Shown in pieces: positions 26,269 to 34,097 of a stretch of 35,258 bases of DNA. Below the pieces are notes generated by a model. It was not told where the DNA came from. It saw only the letters and a list, made by a program, of their open reading frames with translations, and searched no databases. Within the stretch, counting starts at the first letter, position 1. Every line of letters begins with the position of its first letter. The translations under genes and the position numbers were made by a program. This DNA comes from an uncultured Alphaproteobacteria bacterium (GTDB lineage: Bacteria > Pseudomonadota > Alphaproteobacteria > Rhodobacterales > Rhodobacteraceae), in NCBI GenBank assembly GCA_902619165.1, contig CACNDI010000021.1, positions 1-35,258 on the forward strand. Reading direction: 5' to 3'.

Positions 26269-27839
26269 TATGGCCTCATTGTTACTCGGTAAGGTTTTGG
26301 ACGTTTCAATCGGTAAGCTGCAAGCGCGAGTTCTAACCAAGATATCAGTCGTGGACGCGTTTCCCTAGGATCAATCAAATCATGGGCAGAAAAGCCTTCT
26401 GCTCTTGGAATTGGTGATTGTCGTTGAGCTAATTGATCCTCAAGCTCCTTCTGTTTTTTTTCAGGATTTTTAGCCATTGCAATTTCCTTTGAAAATGCAA
26501 CAGCAACGCCACCTTCTACAGGTAAGGCACCGCTTAAGGCACTAGGCCAAAGTAATGTGAAGCTGTCAGGCCCGTAGTGTGCAGTAGCAGCTACTCCAAA
26601 AGATTTATGCATATGGACAGACGCCCATGGCACTCTTGATTGCATGATCGCGGATATGGCTGCTGTGCCAAATCTAATTGTACCACTTTTTTCTGATTCT
26701 GGACCAATCATGAACCCTGGTTCATCTACCAAACTGATAATCGGAATATGGAAACTGTTACAAAAATCAGAAAATCTTTCTAATTTCTTTGAGGCACTGG
26801 TTGTCATTGCTCCTGCGTAGAACATGCAGTCATTAGCAATAATGCCAACTGATTGACCATTCAGTCTACCTAAGCCTGTTACGAGGCTTGGACCATATTT
26901 TTTACCGATCTCAAAAAAGGTGCTTTGATCATCATTTATATCTAGTAGGGATGTAATAATCTTTCTGACATTATATGGTCTACGTCTATCTTTTGGTATT
27001 ATATCGACTAATAAATCATCACAACGATCTACCCTGTCACTAGTAGAAATAGAGTCTGGGAACGACCAGGCGTTATCCGGCACGAAGGAAAGAAATGTTT
27101 TTATTTGTTCGAAAGCGTCATCTTCTGTTTTTGCAAAGTTGTTTATTACTCCACTTTTTAAGTGAACCTCAGGTCCACCAAGGGCCTCTTTTGTAACATC
27201 TATATTTAACGCTCTTTTTACGACTTTTGGCCCTGCTATAAGTACCAGCGAGGTCTCTGTCATTACTGAAAAGTGTGAGGCTACTAGACGAGATGCGGGC
27301 AGGCCGGCGACTGGTCCCAAAGCAGCGGTTGCTACAGGCACTTCCCCCAAAGTGTTAGCAAGCGAAATAAATCGTGAAGGCGTGTATACGGCATCACTTG
27401 TAGGCCGATTACTTTTTTCTTGATTGGTGCCACCAACGGATCCCCCAGCTCCTTCATGCAATCGAATTAAAGGGACCTTGTATTTTAGCGCTAGTTCTTC
27501 TGTATAAATACTTTTCCTTAACCCGGCAGCATTTGGTGATCCACCTTTTAAAGAAAAATCTTCTCCTCCTATTACCACTGGTCTTTTATTGATTTTACCA
27601 AATCCTAAGATAAAGTTTCCAGGAGTAAATTTCTTGAGTGACCCATTATCATTATACTCTGAGAAACCAGCACTTTTACCAATTTCATTGAAAGATTTAT
27701 GATCTAGTATTCTGTTGATCCTTTCTCTTACAGGTAGTCGACCTTTTTTATACTGTAATTCTACAGCCTCTTTGCCACCCATCTGATCAGCAAAATCTCT
27801 CTTTTCATTGATTTCTTTCGCTTCTTTTTCCCACGTCAA
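26268..27839 (-). CDS. Acyl-CoA carboxylase, carboxyltransferase (beta) subunit
   Basis: This is a crotonase-fold carboxyltransferase of the propionyl/methylcrotonyl/geranyl-CoA carboxylase group, which moves CO2 from biotin to an acyl-CoA. The N-terminal part has GRLPVRERI, and both glycine-rich oxyanion regions are visible (HEGAGGSVGG, and GAMTTSASKKLERF). The C-terminus has the usual DLIDPRETRPRLI. No biotin carboxylase or carrier is near, so the partner is elsewhere in the genome. It starts at TTG 27839 with GGAG at 7 bases. 523 residues, normal. Acyl specificity is not visible. Confidence 0.9.
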   Translation of the reverse strand: MTWEKEAKEINEKRDFADQMGGKEAVELQYKKGRLPVRERINRILDHKSFNEIGKSAGFSEYNDNGSLKKFTPGNFILGFGKINKRPVVIGGEDFSLKGGSPNAAGLRKSIYTEELALKYKVPLIRLHEGAGGSVGGTNQEKSNRPTSDAVYTPSRFISLANTLGEVPVATAALGPVAGLPASRLVASHFSVMTETSLVLIAGPKVVKRALNIDVTKEALGGPEVHLKSGVINNFAKTEDDAFEQIKTFLSFVPDNAWSFPDSISTSDRVDRCDDLLVDIIPKDRRRPYNVRKIITSLLDINDDQSTFFEIGKKYGPSLVTGLGRLNGQSVGIIANDCMFYAGAMTTSASKKLERFSDFCNSFHIPIISLVDEPGFMIGPESEKSGTIRFGTAAISAIMQSRVPWASVHMHKSFGVAATAHYGPDSFTLLWPSALSGALPVEGGVAVAFSKEIAMAKNPEKKQKELEDQLAQRQSPIPRAEGFSAHDLIDPRETRPRLISWLELALAAYRLKRPKPYRVTMRP

Positions 27840-27853
27840 TGTCTATCTCCAAT

Positions 27854-28765
27854 TTATTTTGTCTGGATAGTGTTAAGTTTCTCGACAAACTCTTTTTCGT
27901 TATAAAAATTCTTTTTACCGATCACAACAAACACAGGATCCTTTTCATTTTCTGCTTTTTTAATTTCCAAAGTTAATCCATCATATTGGATTGTACATAA
28001 TTCTCCCTTATTATCTTTAAAAAATCCTTTTGCTCTTTCGATATTATAAATTGGATCCCGCAAAAGCGTGCTGAGAGTATCGGCGTTTATTGTTCCAGAA
28101 GGCTTTATCGTTGATGAAGTGAATTCATGCGGTTGCTTTTTTTCTAATTTAATTTTGTCACTCTTAACTTTTTCACTGGGTGCAAAGTCTAGAAGCATAT
28201 CTCTTTCTTCAATATGTGCCTTCACCGTTTTGAGAAACTTTCGTATTTCGAAATGTTTTGATAGAGTTTCGATACAATTTAATAACTCATCTTCTTTAAG
28301 CAAATCAGTTTTATTCAATACCAAGAGATCATGTTGCTCGATTTGTAAACTAATTGTATCACTGATATACAAGTCGCTTAATTGTGACCTAAGTCGGGAT
28401 GCGTCTGTTAACAACACAGTTCCATAAAATGACAAGAAGTCCATAAGCGATATTGTTTGTATGATTTTAGAAGGTAAAGCAATCCCGCTTGCCTCAAGCA
28501 CAATATGATCTGGTAAAATCTCATTTGAATTCATACTCTCCAAAGTTTCTATCAACTCATTTCCATAGCTACAACACACACATCCACCCGCGATGCTCAG
28601 AACGGAGTCAGTTCTAGCTTCGATTAAGGACTCGTCAATGTTAACGTCACCAAAGTCATTCACCAGTAGAGCTATTTTTTTCTTAGTCGTCCTAAGTAAA
28701 TTATTTATTAATGTCGTTTTACCTGTTCCAAGGTAACCGGAGATCAATGTCAGAGGAATGCCCAC
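27854..28765 (-). CDS. CobW/COG0523-family GTPase
   Basis: This is a G3E GTPase of the group that delivers zinc, cobalt or iron to target enzymes. Walker A is GYLGTGKT at residues 10-17, the metal motif GGCVCC has C62, C64 and C65, and NKTD binds the base. It starts at GTG 28765, two bases after the amidohydrolase stop, and ends 14 bases before the carboxyltransferase start. The amidohydrolase directly upstream, a metal enzyme, is the nearest plausible client, though the nitrile hydratase 17 kb away is a cobalt enzyme. The client is unknown. 303 residues. Confidence 0.93.
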   Translation of the reverse strand: MGIPLTLISGYLGTGKTTLINNLLRTTKKKIALLVNDFGDVNIDESLIEARTDSVLSIAGGCVCCSYGNELIETLESMNSNEILPDHIVLEASGIALPSKIIQTISLMDFLSFYGTVLLTDASRLRSQLSDLYISDTISLQIEQHDLLVLNKTDLLKEDELLNCIETLSKHFEIRKFLKTVKAHIEERDMLLDFAPSEKVKSDKIKLEKKQPHEFTSSTIKPSGTINADTLSTLLRDPIYNIERAKGFFKDNKGELCTIQYDGLTLEIKKAENEKDPVFVVIGKKNFYNEKEFVEKLNTIQTK

Positions 28766-28767
28766 AA

Positions 28768-30408
28768 TTACACACTATTTCCATTAATATGTGGCTTGCC
28801 ACCTTTGATTGTCCCTACAATTTTTTGATCTTTGAATTTAAGTTCTTTAACATCAAAAGGATCCTCCTCTAAGATGCAACAATCTGCTTTTTTCCCTGTT
28901 TCTAAAGACCCTACTTCATGATCTATCTTAAGAGTAAACGCAGCTCCTAAAGTTATGGCATATAACGCTTCCATTTTATTAATTTTTTCATAATTCCCCA
29001 AAGTTCTTCCAGAAAATGTTAGCCTGTTCATGGCACACCAAGCTGTAAATAGTGGGCCTAGGGGAGTTACTGGGGCATCAGAGTGTATTGCCAGGGGGAC
29101 TTTTTCTTGTAATGCTGTTTTACAGGCATTCATTCGATGAGCTCTTTCTGGACCAACCGTCAGGGAGTAATGTTCATCTCCCCAATAAAAATGGTGGTTA
29201 GAAAATAAGTTTGCGCACATACCAAGCTTATGCATCCTTTTAAATTGAGCAGTTGATGCAAGCTGACAATGTTGAAGAGTAAATCTATGATCATTTTTAG
29301 GAAATTTAGCCAGAGCACCTTCTAGGCAATCTAAGGCTAATTCGGTAGCCTCGTCTCCATTAGTATGCGTGTGTACTAAAATATTATTTTCTAATGCAAG
29401 CTCATAGGCTTCTTGTATATGTTCCGGTGCTGTATACCACATGCCGTTGGGGGCACCATTATAATATCCAGGCCACTTAAGCCTAGCCGTGAATCCTTGA
29501 ATTGAGCCATCTGCAACAATTTTTATTGAACCTAGTCTTAAATTTTCAGTAGATTTTTGTTTGAGTTCTAAGACTTTGGGAATTAATTCTTTTGGGCTAA
29601 TCCCCTGCATATATCGTAAAGAAACGATTCGAGCTGGAAAATCTGCTTCCGATGTAACCTTTAGCATCATTTCAACGGCCTCATCTGTTTGAAGGTTCGC
29701 AAGGTCAGCAGCAGTAGTGACCCCGGCTCTGGCACATATTTTTCCAAAGTTTCTTAGACCTTCTGCATCTCCTGAAAGCCAATCCTTGCCTAAGCCTACA
29801 TGCCTTGTTACCAAAGCAATGGTTTCAGCCCCTCTTATCTCCCCAGATGGAAGACCATCGTCACCGAGAGGAAGGCCCTCGTGGTTTATGCCTGTTCTCA
29901 AAAATCCTGCAAGCTTTAAGCCTACTGAGTTTATGTTAAGTTTATGTCCAGACGCATGTAGTATTCCTATCGGTCTCTGATCTGAAACTACATCCAGTAT
30001 TTTTCTGTCTAATGCTTTGTCTTCAAAATAAATTGGGTCTAATCCCCATCCCGCCAATGGCGCGTTCGGGTCCAATAAGGTTTCATTCTCGTGTTTAAGT
30101 TTCTGAACAAGCTCTTTTACATTTTTAATGCCAATGCTCATTGTTCCATCGGGCTTTTGTCTATCAAAATACCCGCAATATAATTTACTCCACAATGCAC
30201 CTTCAAACAAATGACTATGTCCTTCAACAAGACCCGGCATTAAAACGTAATTCTCAAAACTTCTGTCCAGTTCGTACTTGCCCTCAGGTTTAATTGTCTT
30301 GAGGTCTCCCACTTGAACAATTTTACCGTCCAGAACACTCATGTATTGTGCCTCTGGATTCCTGGGGTTCATTGTAACTATTTTTTTTGCCTTAAAAATT
30401 TTTAACAA
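28768..30408 (-). CDS. Metal-dependent amidohydrolase (YtcJ-like)
   Basis: The TIM-barrel amidohydrolase superfamily is shown by a first metal motif EGHSH, then VHTHTNGD, and AIHSDAPVTP with the final Asp. The N-terminal pattern KAKKIVTMNPRNPEAQYMSVLDGKIVQVG is typical of the YtcJ group, whose known substrates include amides and N-acyl or formyl compounds. A TTG at 30495 extends the frame by 29 residues that match nothing; TTG 30408 sits 7 bases after AAAGG and right before the conserved part, so I use it (546 residues). First gene of the minus operon, opposite the ABC importer. The true substrate is unknown. Confidence 0.85.
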   Translation of the reverse strand: MLKIFKAKKIVTMNPRNPEAQYMSVLDGKIVQVGDLKTIKPEGKYELDRSFENYVLMPGLVEGHSHLFEGALWSKLYCGYFDRQKPDGTMSIGIKNVKELVQKLKHENETLLDPNAPLAGWGLDPIYFEDKALDRKILDVVSDQRPIGILHASGHKLNINSVGLKLAGFLRTGINHEGLPLGDDGLPSGEIRGAETIALVTRHVGLGKDWLSGDAEGLRNFGKICARAGVTTAADLANLQTDEAVEMMLKVTSEADFPARIVSLRYMQGISPKELIPKVLELKQKSTENLRLGSIKIVADGSIQGFTARLKWPGYYNGAPNGMWYTAPEHIQEAYELALENNILVHTHTNGDEATELALDCLEGALAKFPKNDHRFTLQHCQLASTAQFKRMHKLGMCANLFSNHHFYWGDEHYSLTVGPERAHRMNACKTALQEKVPLAIHSDAPVTPLGPLFTAWCAMNRLTFSGRTLGNYEKINKMEALYAITLGAAFTLKIDHEVGSLETGKKADCCILEEDPFDVKELKFKDQKIVGTIKGGKPHINGNSV

Positions 30409-30595
30409 GAGTAAACCTTTCAAAAAAAACTTCTGTTTATACGAAAGCTTGATATCATCAACATTAAATGTAACTTTTGAATGATTATCAATCAAATGTT
30501 TCTATTGCATATTAGTTTACCTTAAGTCAATCTAATCATATGGGGGCGTTAAGTGAAAATCGGGCAAAAATTCAATTAACTAGAAAGGTCGAGAA

Positions 30596-32170
30596 ATGAA
30601 TAAACATTTTTTAAAAACGTTACTTCTCACTGCTACTCTAATTTTTACGTCATTAGGCGTAAGTTTTGCAGAGCCGAAAAAGGGCGGTACTCTGATAGCT
30701 GCTGTTGGGAATAGCCCACGACATTTAAATCCAGCTGTTCAATCAGGAATTGTGACCGGGTTTCCGGGAGCACAACTCTTTGCAACACCAATTCGATATG
30801 ACAATAATTGGGAACCACAGCCTTATCTTGCTGAGTCATGGGAAATAAGTGATGGTGGAAAAACAGTTAGACTTAATCTTGTGAAAGATGCTGTGTTTCA
30901 TGATGGAGTTCCAATTAAATCTAGTGATGTAAAGTTCTCCTTGGAAACAATTAAAAAAAACCATCCTTTTAAAACTATGTTTGCTCCTGTTGTGTCGGTC
31001 GAAACACCTGACGAGCATACGGCCATTTTAAAATTATCATCTCCACACCCTGCTTTAATGTTAGCCATGTCATCACAATTGATGGCTATAATACCCGAGC
31101 ATGTTTATGGAGATGGTCAAGATCCAAAAACACATCCACAAAACTCTGAAAATGTTGTTGGATCGGGTCCCTTCAAGCTTGTTGAATTCAAATCAGGTGA
31201 GCATATCATCTTGGAAAGATTTGATGACTTTTTTATAGATGGGAGACCATACCTAGATAAGATGGTTCTTAAAATTATAAAAGATCCAGCAACCAGAACT
31301 ATAGGGCTTGAAAATGGCGAAATTGATTTTTATGCCTTCGAAAATGTGGCCAGAAACATTGTTCGATTGAAAAAGAACGATAATCTTACAGTAACGCCTG
31401 ATGGATATGCGGCGATTGGACCAATCGACTGGTTAGCTTTCAACACAAAAACTGGAAAAACGGCTGACGTGAATGTTAGACGTGCTATCGCTTATGCAAT
31501 AGACAGAAATTTTATTCTGAAAGCTATTATGCTTGGTGTTGCTGATGAGGCACGAACTGGTATTCATCCTGGAAGTCCTTTTTATGAGCCAAATGTCGAG
31601 CCATATAATCTTGATATTGATAAAGCAAACAAGATACTTGATGATGCCGGTTACAAAAAGGGTAGTGACGGTATGCGTTTTGGATTGACAGTTGACTTTG
31701 GTTGGCCAGGGCTAAAACCAAACGCTGAGTACACAAAGGCGGCACTCAAGAAAATTGGTATAGACGTGACTGTAAGAGCATCTGCCGACTTTCCAACATG
31801 GGCAAAGACTGTTAGCAACCATAATTTTGATTTAACCTGGGATACCGTTTTTAATTGGGGAGATCCTGTTATAGGTGTTCACAGAACCTATCAGACCTCT
31901 AATATAAAAAAGGGAGTTATTTGGTCTAATACTCAACAATATAGTAATCCAAAAGTCGATGCTATAATGGAGAAGGCTGGAGTAGAAAACGATATGGATA
32001 AGCGAAAAGCCCTATACTCAGAGCTTCAAAAAATGCTGGCAAACGACTTGCCTGTATATTGGACAAATACTCTTCCCTATCATACCATTTACAGCAAGAA
32101 GGTTGGCAATCCTCCTATGGGAATTTGGGCAACCAGCTCTCCAATGGATATGACATATATCAAAGATTAA
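30596..32170 (+). CDS. ABC importer, periplasmic substrate-binding protein (family 5)
   Basis: The 524-residue protein has a signal peptide (MNKHFLKTLLLTATLIF to VSFA) and the family 5 extracellular binding-protein fold of peptide, nickel and opine importers. Its mature start EPKKGGTLIAA is typical. Later motifs ESWEISDGGKTVRLNL, VVGSGPFKLVEF and VRRAIAYAIDR support this. AGAAAGG precedes the ATG. The ligand is not visible in the sequence. It starts a plus-strand operon with two permeases and an ATPase, followed by a strong hairpin. Confidence 0.95.
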   Translation: MNKHFLKTLLLTATLIFTSLGVSFAEPKKGGTLIAAVGNSPRHLNPAVQSGIVTGFPGAQLFATPIRYDNNWEPQPYLAESWEISDGGKTVRLNLVKDAVFHDGVPIKSSDVKFSLETIKKNHPFKTMFAPVVSVETPDEHTAILKLSSPHPALMLAMSSQLMAIIPEHVYGDGQDPKTHPQNSENVVGSGPFKLVEFKSGEHIILERFDDFFIDGRPYLDKMVLKIIKDPATRTIGLENGEIDFYAFENVARNIVRLKKNDNLTVTPDGYAAIGPIDWLAFNTKTGKTADVNVRRAIAYAIDRNFILKAIMLGVADEARTGIHPGSPFYEPNVEPYNLDIDKANKILDDAGYKKGSDGMRFGLTVDFGWPGLKPNAEYTKAALKKIGIDVTVRASADFPTWAKTVSNHNFDLTWDTVFNWGDPVIGVHRTYQTSNIKKGVIWSNTQQYSNPKVDAIMEKAGVENDMDKRKALYSELQKMLANDLPVYWTNTLPYHTIYSKKVGNPPMGIWATSSPMDMTYIKD

Positions 32171-32179
32171 ACTATAAAG

Positions 32180-32210
32180 ATGAGAAGGGGCACAAGTTGC
32201 CCCTTCTCAT
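32180..32210 (+). promoter_or_regulatory. Perfect 13-bp hairpin between binding protein and permease genes
   Basis: ATGAGAAGGGGCA and its exact complement TGCCCCTTCTCAT surround a 5-base loop, 10 bases after the binding-protein stop. There is no T-run after it, so it is more likely an mRNA-stabilising or partial-attenuation element, as known between binding-protein and permease genes in such operons, than a full terminator. Confidence 0.75.
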
Positions 32211-32240
32211 TTGCCAATAAACTATTTCAGTCATACATAC

Positions 32241-33215
32241 ATGCCATTTTTTGTTTCTCTGATTAGGCGCCTAGTTTCCATGCTCTTGGTTTTGCTTGTT
32301 GTAGTCGTCTTAAACTTTCTCATGCTGCATCTGGCTCCTGGTGATATTGCGGACACAATTGCTCAAACAATGGGAGGTGCTGATGAACAAGATATGGCTG
32401 AACTTAGACAGCAGTATGGGCTTGACCAACCATTTTTTATTCAGTTGTTTAACTATGTTGTTAGGGTTGCTTTATTGGATTTTGGACATTCTCACTTTTA
32501 CAATTTACCAGTATTTGACTTGATAATGGAGAGATTTCCTGCCACCTTATTATTAGTCTTTTCAGCGCAGATATTGTCTTTATTCGTAGGCATACTTCTG
32601 GGAGTATATGCTGCTCAAAACCCTAATGGACTATCAAGTCTTTTCGTAAATATGTTTTCTCTATTTGGATACGCAGCTCCTGTATTTTGGACTGGAATTC
32701 TTTTATTGATTGCGTTTTCACTCCACATTCCTATCTTTCCAGTCTCCGGAATGAGAGATATAACAATTGAAACCGATAATTTCCTCGTTCATTTCTTTGA
32801 TGTACTTAGACACTTATTTTTACCTATGATAACGCTGGCCTCAATATTTTTTGCCTATTATTCGCGTCTTTGCAGAGCGAGTATGTTAGAAGTACTGGGC
32901 GCAGACTTTGTTCGAACTGCTAAAGCAAAAGGACTATCCAAGAAGGATGTATTACTAAAGCATGCACTAAAGAATTCTTTATCCCCGGTTATAACTTTTG
33001 CTGGACTGAGTTTCTCTGCCGTTGTCTCAGGAGCCATTCTAGTAGAAACGGTTTACAGTTGGCCAGGTTTAGGGACATTAGCATTTAATTCAATAATATC
33101 TAGGGATACGCCGGTTTTACTAGGTATTCTGATTTTCTCAACGCTAATGGTAACGGTAGGAAATCTTTTAACAGATTTAACGTTAAAAGCTTTAGACCCA
33201 AGAATAAAAATTTGA
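32241..33215 (+). CDS. ABC importer permease, DppB-like
   Basis: This inner-membrane permease starts with FVSLIRRLVSMLLVLLVVV and the periplasmic phrase LAPGDIADT of DppB/OppB proteins. The inner-membrane coupling helix signature appears as ADFVRTAKAKGLSKKDVL, then HALKNSLSPVITF. It has 324 residues and about six membrane helices. An extension to TTG 32211 is possible but would touch the hairpin; ATG 32241 fits the family start. It is followed 9 bases later by the second permease. Confidence 0.94.
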   Translation: MPFFVSLIRRLVSMLLVLLVVVVLNFLMLHLAPGDIADTIAQTMGGADEQDMAELRQQYGLDQPFFIQLFNYVVRVALLDFGHSHFYNLPVFDLIMERFPATLLLVFSAQILSLFVGILLGVYAAQNPNGLSSLFVNMFSLFGYAAPVFWTGILLLIAFSLHIPIFPVSGMRDITIETDNFLVHFFDVLRHLFLPMITLASIFFAYYSRLCRASMLEVLGADFVRTAKAKGLSKKDVLLKHALKNSLSPVITFAGLSFSAVVSGAILVETVYSWPGLGTLAFNSIISRDTPVLLGILIFSTLMVTVGNLLTDLTLKALDPRIKI

Positions 33216-33224
33216 GGTTTCTGC

Positions 33225-34097
33225 ATGTTAGAAAATGAAGAAATTGAAGAACCTACAATCAAGCCTGTTAAAGAAATTTTTCAGACATTCTTCAAGAGTT
33301 ACTCAGCAGTTACAGGACTTGTTATTCTTATTGGTATCGCAGTGATGGGCTTTATAGGACCACTATTTTATCCTACTGATCCCTTTGATATGGTATGGAT
33401 GCCATTTTCGCCTCCAGGAGCGGATGGGTTTCTGTTAGGAACCGATTATTTAGGTCGTGATATCTTGTCCCAAATTATCAACGGGGCTCGCGTTTCAATA
33501 GCAATAGGTTTTTCAGCGGCTTTGGTTTCGTGTTTTATAGGGGTTGGTATAGGCTCATTCGCTGGGTTTTATGGCGGTTGGGTCGAAGAAACATTAATGA
33601 GAATAACTGAGTTTTTTCAAGTTTTACCAACCTTATTATTTGCTATGGTAATCGTGGCACTATTTGGCTCATCTGTACTTTCTATAACTCTAGCGATAGG
33701 AGCAGTAAGCTGGGCTAGTGTTGCTAGAATTACAAGATCAGAATTTTTAAGAATAAAGGAGCTAGACTTTGTCTTAGCCTCACGCTCCTCGGGAAGCAAT
33801 AATATGGCTCTAATTTTTCGAGTTATTTTACCCAACGCGGCTGCACCAATAATTGTACAATCAGCATTGCTGGTAGGAGCGGCAATTACATTTGAGGCAG
33901 GCTTAGCTTTTCTAGGATTGTCAGACCCAAATGTCATCAGTTGGGGTCAGGTGATTGGATCTAACAGAGTTTATATTCTTGACGCGACATATACTGTTAC
34001 ATTTCCAGGAATAGCAATTTTTATAACAGTGCTAGCTATATCTCTAGTAGGTGATGGTCTTAATGATGCGTTGAACCCAAAGCTTAGGTCAAGGTAA
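33225..34097 (+). CDS. ABC importer permease, DppC-like
   Basis: This is the second inner-membrane permease of 290 residues. The N-terminal OppC_N-like region is followed by the periplasmic GTDYLGRDILSQIINGARVSI, conserved in DppC/OppC. The coupling region IKELDFVLASRSSGSNNMALIFRVILPNAA fits the EAA motif. TGAGG is 7 bases before the ATG. Its stop overlaps the ATPase start in TAATG (34095-34099), so the two are coupled. Confidence 0.95.
   Translation: MLENEEIEEPTIKPVKEIFQTFFKSYSAVTGLVILIGIAVMGFIGPLFYPTDPFDMVWMPFSPPGADGFLLGTDYLGRDILSQIINGARVSIAIGFSAALVSCFIGVGIGSFAGFYGGWVEETLMRITEFFQVLPTLLFAMVIVALFGSSVLSITLAIGAVSWASVARITRSEFLRIKELDFVLASRSSGSNNMALIFRVILPNAAAPIIVQSALLVGAAITFEAGLAFLGLSDPNVISWGQVIGSNRVYILDATYTVTFPGIAIFITVLAISLVGDGLNDALNPKLRSR

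Noticed and set aside
27854..28765. CobW-type GTPase as the metal activator of the nitrile hydratase
   Set aside because: It lies 17 kb away in another operon, and a cobalt-type accessory protein already follows the beta subunit.
30540..30599. A 19-codon frame before the ABC binding protein, ending in an ATGA overlap with its start
   Set aside because: It has no ribosome binding site, and the binding protein has its own good one (AGAAAGG). The frame probably arises by chance.
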